Shown here: piece after piece, positions 1 to 7,784 of the stretch
Position numbering within the stretch: position 1 is the first letter of the stretch
Layout: each line of letters opens with the position of its first letter
Source: Allobosea sp. Tri-44
GTDB lineage: Bacteria; Pseudomonadota; Alphaproteobacteria; Rhizobiales; Beijerinckiaceae
Reading direction: 5' to 3'
NCBI RefSeq assembly: GCF_004123845.1
Contig: NZ_NBDP01000015.1
Span: forward strand, 216,375-280,374
Length of the DNA: 64,000 nucleotides
Notes under the pieces: generated by a model
Seen by the model: only the letters and a program-made list of their open reading frames with translations
Database searches by the model: none
What the model was told of the DNA's origin: nothing
Translations under genes and position numbers: made by a program

Positions 1-128
1 GGCGCTCTCTTGCGCCCCGCTGCCGCTGCCTTCGCGCAGCGGCCTCTGCATACGCTCGGCCGCCTCGCTAGCGGAGCCGCAGCGGTGGCCCGCGGGCGGC
101 TGGCGCGCGCAGTGAAAGATCGCAGCTG

Positions 129-746
129 ATGATCCTGTACTGCGCCCCGATCTCCCCTTTCGCCCGCAAGGTGCGCATGCTGACGCGCCATCTTGGCTTC
201 GAGAGAGATGTTGAGGAGCGCTTTGTCGATACGGGTGCGCCGGACGCCACCTTCCTCGCCGCCAACCCACTGGCGAAAATTCCGACACTGGTCACGCCGC
301 AAGGTGAGGCGCTTTTTGATTCTGCCGTGATTGCCGCCTATCTCGACGCGCGCGCCGGCCACCCTCTGAGCCCGCCCGGTGAAGCCTGCTTCGCCGCGAA
401 GGCCTATGAGGCGTTGGTCGATGGCGTGATGGAGGCGATCGTCCTCATCGTTTACGAACGGCGCTGGCGCGACGAAACAAAGCGCGAACTGCGCTGGGTC
501 GCGCATCAGGAAGCCAAGATCGCGCGAGGCTTGGCGCGCGCAAGCGAAATCGCAGCCCGCCCGGGCCATCAGCTTCAAATAGGTGACTTTTCTTTAGCTG
601 CAGCGCTCGGCTATCTCGATCTTCGCTTTGAAGGGACCTGGCGGGCGACCTTTCCCGACCTGGAGCGCTGGCTCACCGACTTCGCCGCGCAGGTCCCGGC
701 CTTCGAGGCGACCCGCTATCACGATTCCTCCCAGAGGCGCGCATAA
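129..746 (+). CDS. Glutathione S-transferase family protein
   Basis: This 205-residue protein has the two-part layout of cytosolic glutathione S-transferases, enzymes that join glutathione to electrophiles or use it as a redox cofactor. The N-terminal thioredoxin-like half starts MILYCAPISPFARKVR, with the S-P-F-A-R-K motif typical of bacterial GSTs in the active-site loop, and NPLAKIPTL (about residues 46-54) carries the conserved cis-proline. Residues from about 85 onward form the alpha-helical C-terminal domain. The length is normal for the family. The ATG at 129 follows GCAGCTG, so no strong ribosome binding site decides it. It stands alone, convergent with the glycosyltransferase downstream. 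The substrate cannot be inferred. Confidence 0.88.
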   Translation: MILYCAPISPFARKVRMLTRHLGFERDVEERFVDTGAPDATFLAANPLAKIPTLVTPQGEALFDSAVIAAYLDARAGHPLSPPGEACFAAKAYEALVDGVMEAIVLIVYERRWRDETKRELRWVAHQEAKIARGLARASEIAARPGHQLQIGDFSLAAALGYLDLRFEGTWRATFPDLERWLTDFAAQVPAFEATRYHDSSQRRA

Positions 747-866
747 AACATCAGCTCTGGACCTGCTCCGGTTGAATGGCCCTGTTCCAATCTATTGCAT
801 GGCCGATTTGGGGGGCCGCGCTCTCCCATAGAGATCTAAACAATTGAAAATTGTAGATAAATCGCC

Positions 867-1694
867 TTAGACATCACTCGGCTTGCCATTACCGGCCGCC
901 CCTTTGGACGATAGTCCAGCGTCTCGCTGCAAGCGCCGTTCCCAGTGCTTGGCAACCCGCAGATAGCGATAAAAGGCGTAATTCATCGCGGTCATGAAAC
1001 CATAGATGCCGCGTAGTGCATGACGGCGCCCAATATAAGCCTTCAGAAAATTGGCCGGAAACTCGAGGATCAGGCGGAACGCCGACAATGTCTCGCCGCG
1101 TGCATCGAGGTCGTTGGCCTGCGCCTCGCTATAGGCGTTGAGCTTGTCCATTTGCTCGCCGAGCGAGCGCACCGAAAAATGATGGATCGTGCCCTTCAAC
1201 CGGCCGACTCGAGCGTCTGGCAGAAGATCGACCCGATCATGCACCGGGGAGGAAGAGTACCTCCCCTTCGATTTGCGGTAGAGTCTGACGGGGACGAGCG
1301 CATAGGCGAAAGGATGCGGCGCCTTCTCGCCGGGGAAAATTTCGGCGATGCGCATCTTGTAAGCGTCCGCGACCGGCTCGCCGTTGCGAAAGAGAGCCAC
1401 GATTTCTGCGCAGAGGTCGGGAGGCAGCACTTCGTCTGCGTCAAGATTGAGAAGCCAGTCATGGCGGCACTGATCCTCGGCAAAGCGCTTTTGCTGACCG
1501 TAGCCAGGCCAGGGATTAAAGATGACTCGGGCGCCGAGTGCCTCGGCGACCGCTTGCGTGCCGTCCGTGGACCCCGAATCGACAACGACGATGTCGTTGC
1601 TGAAGCTCCGTGCAGCCGCGATGGTACGACCGATCCGATCTGCTTCGTTCCGCGCGATGATGAAGATGGAAACTGGTAGCACAGCCGCGTCCAA
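867..1694 (-). CDS. Family 2 glycosyltransferase (lipopolysaccharide core type, WaaE/KdtX-like)
   Basis: The protein of about 275 residues has a GT-A fold. The N-terminal strand VSIFIIARNEADRI and DIVVVDSGSTDGT form the nucleotide-sugar site, and LNLDADEVL supplies the acidic metal-binding motif. The spacing and the PWPGYGQQKRFAE segment resemble the WaaE/KdtX group that adds glucose to the lipopolysaccharide inner core, so a cytoplasmic-face role in envelope polysaccharide synthesis is likely. The first usable start is a TTG at 1694, but AAGGG sits directly against it; a GTG at 1682 (twelve bases after AAGGG) is an alternative. It is followed by no other sugar-transfer gene, so the acceptor is unknown. 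Confidence 0.85.
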   Translation of the reverse strand: MDAAVLPVSIFIIARNEADRIGRTIAAARSFSNDIVVVDSGSTDGTQAVAEALGARVIFNPWPGYGQQKRFAEDQCRHDWLLNLDADEVLPPDLCAEIVALFRNGEPVADAYKMRIAEIFPGEKAPHPFAYALVPVRLYRKSKGRYSSSPVHDRVDLLPDARVGRLKGTIHHFSVRSLGEQMDKLNAYSEAQANDLDARGETLSAFRLILEFPANFLKAYIGRRHALRGIYGFMTAMNYAFYRYLRVAKHWERRLQRDAGLSSKGAAGNGKPSDV

Positions 1695-1712
1695 CCCTTG
1701 TTATTTCAGGGC

Positions 1713-1868
1713 TTAAGCATGGAAATCCATGAGCGACAAGCTGGACGGGTGGAAGGCCCCATCAACCGTCCAGGCACGCCCCCGCTCGCTCAGAGCCTGC
1801 CGGAACGACGCTGACAGCCCATAGCCGACACCGGCCAGCGCGCAGCCGAAGCGCACACCTATAGCCAT
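1713..1868 (-). CDS. Small hypothetical protein translationally coupled to DUF2793 gene
   Basis: This 51-codon reading frame begins at an ATG that overlaps the stop codon of the DUF2793 gene as TGATG, a usual arrangement for translational coupling. The product starts MAIGVRFGCALAGVGYGLSA, a short hydrophobic stretch that could span or associate with a membrane, and ends with a polar tail. I recognise no family. The coupling is the only argument that it is real; it could equally be a chance frame between two genes. Confidence 0.35.
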   Translation of the reverse strand: MAIGVRFGCALAGVGYGLSASFRQALSERGRAWTVDGAFHPSSLSLMDFHA

Positions 1869-3271
1869 CAGAGCTCCGCATCGAAGGCGATGTTCTCGAA
1901 GGTCGCAAAGACGCGTCCCTGTGCGCTGGCGCGTATCCTCGCATATCCCATCGCCGGCGAGGCTGCTGCAATAAGGCGCTCGCCATTCATGACATTCAAT
2001 TCCTGCGTGACCGAGTAGCCCGGAGTCGGCGTGGTCCGCATATGGGTGGGAAACGGCAGGAAACTCGTGAAATAGCTGGCGGCAGCTTGGAAGGTGTCGA
2101 TCAGCATCGAAAGGCCGGGCCGCCAGTGATAACGCTCGCAGAGCTGGCGCTCCTGTGTCTGGCTGCGCACCAGCCACGAGCTCGCCGCTACGCCGTACTC
2201 GAGTTTGATCGCGCGGAAGCTCACCGCGCCAGCAGCCGGCGCGAGTTGGACGGTCAGATTTCCGGTATCGCCCGCGACTGGAGTCAACGCGACGAAACGA
2301 CGGCCGCTCCCGGCAGTGATCGTTCCGGAAGCGCTGCCGATCGTCACGTCGAGATTGCCGCCACTCAGATTTTCGACCGAGAGGCATAGCGGCGTCGACG
2401 CGAAGGATGGCACGCCCCAGAGCGCCGGCTCGACGATCTGCCGGATTGCGCCGGAGGTCAGCGTCAGGTCGAAGCCGCTGCGGCTGAGGCTGGCGCCGCC
2501 GGTATGCGCCTTCCAGCGATCGTAGCCATAAGCGCCCGCCGCCAGCACGCCGCCGGCAAAGGCGCGCTGGTTGATCTGGAAGTCGCCGTTGACCAGCAGG
2601 TTCGGCTGCGATGCCTCGCGCGCCCACCCGCTCGCCGGCAAGGTGACGAGTCCGCTCGTCCGATCGACGACCAGCGCCTCGGTCCAGTTCGCCCCATCGG
2701 CGCTGACCTTGATCCGGAACTGGTCGTCCCCGGCGAGCCCGATCTCGGCCCGGCCGGAATAATCGTCCTGGAACAGCAGACTCGCTGTTTGCGCCGCACT
2801 CGCCTTGTTGAGCTTGAGCCGATGATCGCTGCCGGCGTGGTTGAACAGGCTGGCATCGGCGGCGACGGCAAGGCGCGTCGTCGTGTCGGCCGTCGCGTTG
2901 ACGCCCCAGAGCTCCGCCCCGAGACTGCTCACCGGCTGCGAGCGGCGCCATTGCGTGCCGGTCCAGACATGATGCTCGGTCTCGTCGCTCACCCAGGCCT
3001 GCCAGCCGGCGCGCGGCGGAAGGAAGCTCCAGGCGCCGTCCTCGAAGATGGCGAGATCGTCCGCATGCCCGGCGAAGACGCCGGAGCCACTAGCCGGCAC
3101 GATATAGGCTGCGGTCTCGCCGGGCGAAGTCGGCGGCGCGGTCTGCGTCCGGCTGGCGACGACGAGATGCACCAGCGCGTCGAGCCGCATCAGCGCATCA
3201 TTATGGGTGACGTGTTTCTGCGCCTGCCCGGCGGCGAGCAGGGGCAGGCCAAGACGCGGCGTTTCGCTCAT
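1868..3271 (-). CDS. DUF2793 domain protein (phage-tail/GTA-like)
   Basis: The 467-residue protein opens with the DUF2793 signature: MSETPRLGLPLLAAGQAQKH, then an N-D-A-L-x-R-L-D segment, and a W-x-S-F-x-P-P-R-A-G-W block near residues 80-95. The remainder is beta-rich, including NLLVNGDFQINQRAF, a motif often seen in the receptor-binding or fibre regions of tail proteins. DUF2793 proteins occur in alphaproteobacterial prophages and near gene-transfer-agent genes, which suggests a structural role, but no other phage gene is present here. The ATG at 3271 was chosen over an upstream in-frame start at 3310 because the family begins with this M-S-E-T-P-R-L-G sequence. It may be a stray cargo gene. 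Confidence 0.8.
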   Translation of the reverse strand: MSETPRLGLPLLAAGQAQKHVTHNDALMRLDALVHLVVASRTQTAPPTSPGETAAYIVPASGSGVFAGHADDLAIFEDGAWSFLPPRAGWQAWVSDETEHHVWTGTQWRRSQPVSSLGAELWGVNATADTTTRLAVAADASLFNHAGSDHRLKLNKASAAQTASLLFQDDYSGRAEIGLAGDDQFRIKVSADGANWTEALVVDRTSGLVTLPASGWAREASQPNLLVNGDFQINQRAFAGGVLAAGAYGYDRWKAHTGGASLSRSGFDLTLTSGAIRQIVEPALWGVPSFASTPLCLSVENLSGGNLDVTIGSASGTITAGSGRRFVALTPVAGDTGNLTVQLAPAAGAVSFRAIKLEYGVAASSWLVRSQTQERQLCERYHWRPGLSMLIDTFQAAASYFTSFLPFPTHMRTTPTPGYSVTQELNVMNGERLIAAASPAMGYARIRASAQGRVFATFENIAFDAEL

Positions 3272-3342
3272 GGGGCCTCGCAAGGTCGAAGCGGTACGCG
3301 GGAGGCGCACCGTGCGGGCCGATTATGCGGGCTCCGAAAGCA

Positions 3343-3422
3343 GCGGGGATTGATTGCGATTCAATCCCCGCATCGAAAGCATTTTCGAGCGAAGTGGGCA
3401 CCGGTTCGCGTGAGGAAAATGC
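3343..3422. repeat. Hairpin plus REP-like intergenic repeat
   Basis: An 11-bp perfect inverted repeat (GCGGGGATTGA at 3343-3353, its complement at 3361-3371, seven-base loop) is followed at about 3378-3422 by a unit whose ends GCATTTTC and GAAAATGC are inverted and whose centre reads GAGCGAAGTGGGCACCGGTT. The second unit resembles a repeat scattered between genes of many Hyphomicrobiales. It lies between the ends of the DUF2793 start and the carbamoyltransferase stop and may act as a transcription barrier for the carbamoyltransferase operon. Confidence 0.65.
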
Positions 3423-3435
3423 GAAAAACAATGAC

Positions 3436-5268
3436 TCAGTCGAGCTCGAACGCGTCCTTGTAGTCGAGCTTAAGCGCCGGATCCTGATCCTCTTTCCGCA
3501 GCAGGCAATTGCCGACGACGAGGAGCTCGATCTCCGACCCCATGAAGCAGCGGAAGGCATCGCCCGGCGTGCAGACAATCGGCTCGCCACGGACATTGAA
3601 CGAGGTATTGACCACCACCGGGCAGCCGGTCAGCGCCTTGAAGCGCGAGATCAGCTGATGGTAGCGCGGGTTGGTCTCTTCATGCACCGTCTGGATACGG
3701 GCTGAATAGTCGACATGGGTGACGGCGGGGATCGTCGAGCGCGGCACGTTCAGCTTGTCGATGCCGAAGAGGGCCTTTTCCTTGTCCGTCATCTCGCGCC
3801 GCAGCCCCTCGCGCACATCGGCGACGAGCAGCATGTAAGGCGAGTCGCCGTCGAGCTCGAACCAGTCGGCGACATCCTCGCGCAGCACCGAGGGCGCGAA
3901 GGGCCGGAAGCTCTCGCGGTACTTCACCTTGAGATTGAGCGTCTTCTGCATCGCAGGGGAGCGCGGGTCGCCGAGGATCGAGCGGCCACCGAGCGCGCGC
4001 GGCCCGAACTCCATCCGCCCCTGCATCCAGCCGACCGCCTTGCCGTCAGCGAGGCCCTGCGCAGTCGCCTCGATCAGGGTGGCATCGTCCATCGCCGTGA
4101 ACTTCGCCCCGGCGGCTGTCAGCTCAGCCTCGATCTCGGCCTGTGAGAACTCCGGCCCGAGATAGCTGCCGCGCATCGCATCGCCCGCGGCGGGGACTTG
4201 GCGCGGCTTGCCGTGGAAGAGGTGGTAGCCCGCGAGCGCTGCCCCCAACGCCCCGCCTGCATCGCCGGCCGCCGGCTGGATCCAGAGACCCTCGAAGAGG
4301 CCCTCTCGCAGGAGCTTGCCATTGGCGACGCAGTTCAGCGCGACGCCACCGGCGAGGCAGAGGTTCTTCTGCCCGGTCTCGGCGCGGATCGAGCGGGCGA
4401 GCCTGAGCACGATCTCCTCGGTCACCGCCTGGATCGAGGCCGCCATGTCCATGTGGAACTGGGTGAGCAATTGCTCGGGACCACGCACCGGCTCGCCGAA
4501 CAAGGCGGCGAACTTGTCGTTGGTCATGGTCAGGCCGACGCCATAGTTGAAATAGCTCTGGTCGAGCTGGAAGGAGCCGTCCTCCTTCAGGTCGACCAGC
4601 TTCTCCAGCATCAGCTGGGCGAAGCGCGGCTCGCCATAGGGCGCGAGCCCCATGACCTTGTACTCGCCGGAATTGACCTTGAAGCCGATATAATAAGTCA
4701 CCGCCGAATAAAGCAGCCCGAGCGAATGCGGGAAATGCAGCTCCTTATGGACCTTGAGATCGTTCCCCTTGCCGATGGCGAGCGTCATCGTCGCCCATTC
4801 GCCGACCCCGTCCATGGTCAGCACCGCCGCTTCCTCGAAGGGCGAGGGATAGAAGGCGGAGGCGGCGTGCGAGAGATGGTGCTCGGTGAAGAGCAGCTTC
4901 TCGACGTCGAAGCTGGCCGAGAACGTCTTCAGCTCCTTGGCGATGATCTGCTTCTGGAACAGCTTGTCGCGCAGCCAGAGCGGCATCGCCATTTTGAAGG
5001 ACTGGAAACCGCGCGGCGCGAAGGAAAGATAGGTTTCGAGCAGGCGCTCGAACTTGATGAAGGGCTTGTCGTAGAAGACGACCGCGTCGAGTTCGTCAAG
5101 CCCGCAGCCGGCGACCGAGAGGCAGTACTCGACCGCGTGCTTCGGGAAATCGGCATCGTGCTTCCTGCGGGTGAAGCGCTCCTCCTGCGCCGCCGCCTCG
5201 ATGCGCCCGTCGACGACCAGCGCTGCCGCGCTGTCATGGTAGAGGCCCGATATCCCGAGAATGCGCAT
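3436..5268 (-). CDS. NodU/CmcH/SxtI-type carbamoyltransferase
   Basis: This 610-residue enzyme matches the O-carbamoyltransferase family that moves the carbamoyl group of carbamoyl phosphate to a hydroxyl via a carbamoyl-adenylate. The N-terminal half carries LGISGLYHDSAAALVVDG, the metal-site motif EHHLSHAASAFYPS and VLTMDGVGEW; the YrdC-like C-terminal half carries CPVVVNTSFNVRGEPIV. Length is normal. The start at 5268 gives the family's usual M-R-I-L-G-I-S-G opening; a longer in-frame start exists but adds unrelated residues. It is the last gene of an operon with DUF5989 (14-bp gap) and SxtJ. In saxitoxin clusters the same trio is sxtI-J-K, but no other toxin gene is here, so the acceptor is unknown, perhaps an envelope sugar. 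Confidence 0.92.
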   Translation of the reverse strand: MRILGISGLYHDSAAALVVDGRIEAAAQEERFTRRKHDADFPKHAVEYCLSVAGCGLDELDAVVFYDKPFIKFERLLETYLSFAPRGFQSFKMAMPLWLRDKLFQKQIIAKELKTFSASFDVEKLLFTEHHLSHAASAFYPSPFEEAAVLTMDGVGEWATMTLAIGKGNDLKVHKELHFPHSLGLLYSAVTYYIGFKVNSGEYKVMGLAPYGEPRFAQLMLEKLVDLKEDGSFQLDQSYFNYGVGLTMTNDKFAALFGEPVRGPEQLLTQFHMDMAASIQAVTEEIVLRLARSIRAETGQKNLCLAGGVALNCVANGKLLREGLFEGLWIQPAAGDAGGALGAALAGYHLFHGKPRQVPAAGDAMRGSYLGPEFSQAEIEAELTAAGAKFTAMDDATLIEATAQGLADGKAVGWMQGRMEFGPRALGGRSILGDPRSPAMQKTLNLKVKYRESFRPFAPSVLREDVADWFELDGDSPYMLLVADVREGLRREMTDKEKALFGIDKLNVPRSTIPAVTHVDYSARIQTVHEETNPRYHQLISRFKALTGCPVVVNTSFNVRGEPIVCTPGDAFRCFMGSEIELLVVGNCLLRKEDQDPALKLDYKDAFELD

Positions 5269-5282
5269 CGCGGCCGGCGCGT

Positions 5283-5432
5283 TCAGAACAGCGTGTAGAT
5301 GAAGGGCGCGATCGCGCTGCCCTTGGTCAGGAACAGCAGGCCGCCGAGCAGTACGCACATCAGCAGAATCGGCACCAGCCAGAACTTCTTTCGCGCCGCC
5401 ATGAAGCGGAAGAACTCGCGCAGGAACGACAT
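5283..5432 (-). CDS. DUF5989 family small membrane protein (SxtK-like)
   Basis: A 49-residue reading frame lies exactly between sxtJ-like and carbamoyltransferase genes, 13 bp after one and 14 bp before the other. Its product begins MSFLREFFRFMAARKKFWLV and continues into one hydrophobic segment rich in leucine and glycine (about residues 18-36), then a short tail ending in Y-T-L-F. This composition, length and place match the DUF5989 family that accompanies SxtI/NodU carbamoyltransferases. A GGA lies eight bases before the ATG. A single-pass inner membrane helper, perhaps anchoring the carbamoyltransferase, is plausible but unproven. It is short enough to be missed by length-filtered gene finding. 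Confidence 0.85.
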   Translation of the reverse strand: MSFLREFFRFMAARKKFWLVPILLMCVLLGGLLFLTKGSAIAPFIYTLF

Positions 5433-5445
5433 TGATCTATCCAGG

Positions 5446-5883
5446 TCAGAATTGATCTTTCATCGAGACCGGCTCCGGTCCCGGCGGATCACGGACGATC
5501 CAGTAGCTTTTCGCCTCCGGCTGCTTCTCCAGCCTGAGAAAGTCCTTGCCGACGAGCCGAGCAATGAGCGCCATCGGCGTGAAGAGGAGGAAGAACAGGA
5601 TGCCGAGCACGATCGGGTTGACGATCATGGCCAGGAGCAGGCCGAACTTCATCCAGAGCCGGTTCAACGGCGCGAGCACCGCCGGCCGGATCAACGCGAC
5701 CGCGAGGAAGCCGGCGGCGACCAGCGCGAGCCAAGGCCAAGCCTTGCCCGCATGCCAGGCGCTATAGAGGCCGATCAGCGCGAAGACGGCCGCGAAGACG
5801 AAGCCGAAGGAGCGATCGCTCGATCCTTCATGCGCGTCATGGCCGGCCCCGGCCTGGAATTCGTGATGGACGCCCTTCGACAA
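5446..5883 (-). CDS. SxtJ family membrane protein
   Basis: The 145-residue protein has a polar, histidine-rich start, then two to three hydrophobic segments (about residues 27-65 and 80-110), followed by a soluble tail containing KDFLRLEKQPEAKSYWI. It resembles SxtJ, the membrane protein of unknown function found next to SxtI-type carbamoyltransferases. Translation most likely begins at a TTG at 5883, because AGGAG stands seven bases upstream and no better ATG exists. It is the first gene of the three-gene operon on this strand. Confidence 0.8.
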   Translation of the reverse strand: MSKGVHHEFQAGAGHDAHEGSSDRSFGFVFAAVFALIGLYSAWHAGKAWPWLALVAAGFLAVALIRPAVLAPLNRLWMKFGLLLAMIVNPIVLGILFFLLFTPMALIARLVGKDFLRLEKQPEAKSYWIVRDPPGPEPVSMKDQF

Positions 5884-5968
5884 GCCACCGCTCCTGTTCA
5901 GGCGGCATGCTCTAGGCGATTAAGGGAGGAAGGTACAGGGCGAGGGGCACTCGGCGCAACCGTCAGCA

Positions 5969-6075
5969 CGTCATGCTCGGGCTTGCCCCGAGCATCTCAG
6001 GACAGGTGAGGCTCCAATTCTGCCCTTCCGTCCTGAGATTCTCGGGTCTGCGCTTCGCTTCGCCCGAGAATGACG
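5969..6075. repeat. Intergenic palindromic repeat (CGTCATGCTCGGGC family)
   Basis: The block begins CGTCATGCTCGGGCTTG and ends CGCCCGAGAATGACG, with the paired inner segments ATCTCAGGAC and GTCCTGAGAT. It is a long imperfect palindrome of the kind found in many copies between genes of Hyphomicrobiales. It separates the sxtJ-like operon promoter region from the 3' end of the SDR gene. Confidence 0.7.
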
Positions 6076-6085
6076 CCGCGATCCC

Positions 6086-6862
6086 TCAGCTCAGCATCCG
6101 CGTATCGCCGCAGACCGAGATCTCCTGGCCGGAGATCGTCCTGGCGAAGGGCGAGGCCAGGAAGACGATCTGCCTGGCGATGTCGTTGGGATCGACGAAC
6201 TGCTTGATCGAGACGCCGGCGAAGAGACGGTTGGTCATCTCCTCATGCGAGACATTGAGCGAGCGCGCCTTGTTGGCGATGACGCTCTGGATGCGCGGCC
6301 CGTCGACGAGGCCGGGGCAGATCGCGTTGACCCGGATGCCGAACTCGCCGAGCTCGGCCGAGAGCGCCTTGGTGAAGCCGATCACGCCCCATTTCGCCGC
6401 CGCATAGGGCGAGCGCAGCGGGAAGCCGTGCTTGCCGGCCTGGCTGGAGAGATTGACGATCGAAGCGTTCTTCGACTGCTTCAAGTGCTCGACGGCGAGC
6501 CGGGTGCAGTTGAACTGGCCGGTCAGGTCGATGGCGACGCAGGAATCCCAGTCCTCGGGCGCGATCTCGTCGACGCGCCCGGTCGGCCCGGCGATCCCGG
6601 CATTGTTGACGAGGCAATCGAGCCCGCCGAGCGCCGCCAGCGCCTCCTCGAACAGGCGCGCCACCGCCTTGCGGTCGGAGACGTCGCAGACCGACCGCGT
6701 GATCGCAGGGTCGCTCTGCGCCATCTCAGAGAGCGCTTTCTCGTCGACGTCGCAGATATGGACCCTGGCGCCCTCCGCCGCGAAGGCGCGCGCCGTCGCG
6801 CGGCCGATGCCGTTGGCGCCCGCTGTCACCAGCACGCGCAGGCCCTTGATCGTCAGATCCAT
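6086..6862 (-). CDS. SDR family NAD(P)-dependent oxidoreductase
   Basis: The 258-residue protein is a classical short-chain dehydrogenase. It has the cofactor motif TAGANGIG near residue 13, the NNAG motif, a catalytic serine in IVNLSSQAG, and the YAAAK catalytic tyrosine-lysine pair. The C-terminal ISVCGDTRMLS ends as in the family. An aspartate in the ICDVDE strand favours NAD over NADP. It lies 38 bp downstream of the GntR gene on the same strand, so it is probably co-transcribed with it, and it is likely an enzyme of the pathway served by the divergent importer. The substrate, presumably a hydroxy or keto compound, is not evident. Confidence 0.88.
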   Translation of the reverse strand: MDLTIKGLRVLVTAGANGIGRATARAFAAEGARVHICDVDEKALSEMAQSDPAITRSVCDVSDRKAVARLFEEALAALGGLDCLVNNAGIAGPTGRVDEIAPEDWDSCVAIDLTGQFNCTRLAVEHLKQSKNASIVNLSSQAGKHGFPLRSPYAAAKWGVIGFTKALSAELGEFGIRVNAICPGLVDGPRIQSVIANKARSLNVSHEEMTNRLFAGVSIKQFVDPNDIARQIVFLASPFARTISGQEISVCGDTRMLS

Positions 6863-6900
6863 CGTTTCCGTCCCTTTTTCCTTCGTTGTTCTCGCGGGGC

Positions 6901-7665
6901 TTATTCCACCAGCCGCGCCGTGCGTTCGATATGGTCCGCCGCAGCGCTGATGTCCTCGACCAGCGCCTGCCTCGCCGCGGCCGGATCGCGCCGTCGCAAC
7001 GCCTTCAACAGTGCCGCATGCGCGACGACGGCGCTGCCGCCGTCGAGCCGGCGCGGCTCGTGCCGCATGTCGAGATTGAGGATCGGTCCCGCCTTGAGCC
7101 AGAGCCGGGAGATCATCTCGATCAGCGAGGGCATGCCAGCGGCTTCGTAAAGAGCAAAATGCAGGTCGCGATTGGTCGCAACCGCAGCCGCCGGGTCCGG
7201 CGGGTCGGCCCTCGCCGCCGCGAGGAACGCCGCCTCATGCCGCGCAACCAAGGCGATCTGCTCATCGGTGATCACCTTCGCCGCCTCCTCGGCGGCGAAG
7301 CCCTCGACCACCAGCCTGATCCGGGTGAGCTCGCGGAACTGCGCCAGCGTCAGCACCGGCACGCGCACCGCCCGCCCCGGCAACACCTCCAGCGCCTTGT
7401 CGGCTGCGAGCCGGCTGACCGCCTCGCGCACCGGCATCATCGAGACGCCGAGCGCCTCGGCGACACGGCGCAGCGAGAGCTTCTCGCCCGGCGCCAGCCG
7501 CCCGGCGATCAGCAGCGCCCGAAGCTCGCCGGTGACCCGCTCGCCCAATGTCTCGTGCTGGAGCGAGCCAACCTCGTCGAGCGCGGACGCCTCTCCCACC
7601 TTCCCCCTGACGGAGGAGGCGAGCCGCGATCGCGGCGCATCTGAGGGCTGGACTCGGGCAATCAT
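6901..7665 (-). CDS. GntR family transcriptional regulator (FCD domain)
   Basis: The 254-residue regulator has an N-terminal winged helix, containing LRRVAEALGVSMMPVREAVSRL, and a C-terminal all-helical FCD ligand domain whose metal-binding histidines appear in RDLHFALYEAAG and in the segment around AHAALLKAL. A roughly 35-residue N-terminal extension precedes the DNA-binding domain. The ATG at 7665 is preferred to one at 7689 because the latter would place the start inside the palindromic operator. The gene is divergent from the importer operon and its SDR neighbour, so it most likely represses both and responds to a small organic acid. Confidence 0.85.
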   Translation of the reverse strand: MIARVQPSDAPRSRLASSVRGKVGEASALDEVGSLQHETLGERVTGELRALLIAGRLAPGEKLSLRRVAEALGVSMMPVREAVSRLAADKALEVLPGRAVRVPVLTLAQFRELTRIRLVVEGFAAEEAAKVITDEQIALVARHEAAFLAAARADPPDPAAAVATNRDLHFALYEAAGMPSLIEMISRLWLKAGPILNLDMRHEPRRLDGGSAVVAHAALLKALRRRDPAAARQALVEDISAAADHIERTARLVE

Positions 7666-7679
7666 GTCTGCCAACCTAA

Positions 7680-7697
7680 CTGTGATCACAGATCACG
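7680..7697. promoter_or_regulatory. Candidate GntR operator
   Basis: CTGTGATCACAG (7680-7691) is a perfect 12-bp palindrome and overlaps a second ATC half as TGATCACAGATCA. It sits 14 bp before the regulator's start and about 90 bp before the binding-protein gene, in the only gap between the two divergent units. The GATC-centred form resembles FadR/FCD-type GntR operators. Confidence 0.6.
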
Positions 7698-7784
7698 ACA
7701 AGCAGCTGCGATGCCGCGCAATAAAGAATGACGATCGACGTAATCCGACGCCAAAGCGCGCGGGAAAGTTCTGGGAGGAACGGA

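Noticed and set aside
1020..1679. A 219-codon plus-strand frame antisense to the glycosyltransferase
   Set aside because: It is the shadow of the GT2 gene; the sense frame has clear family motifs and normal codon use.
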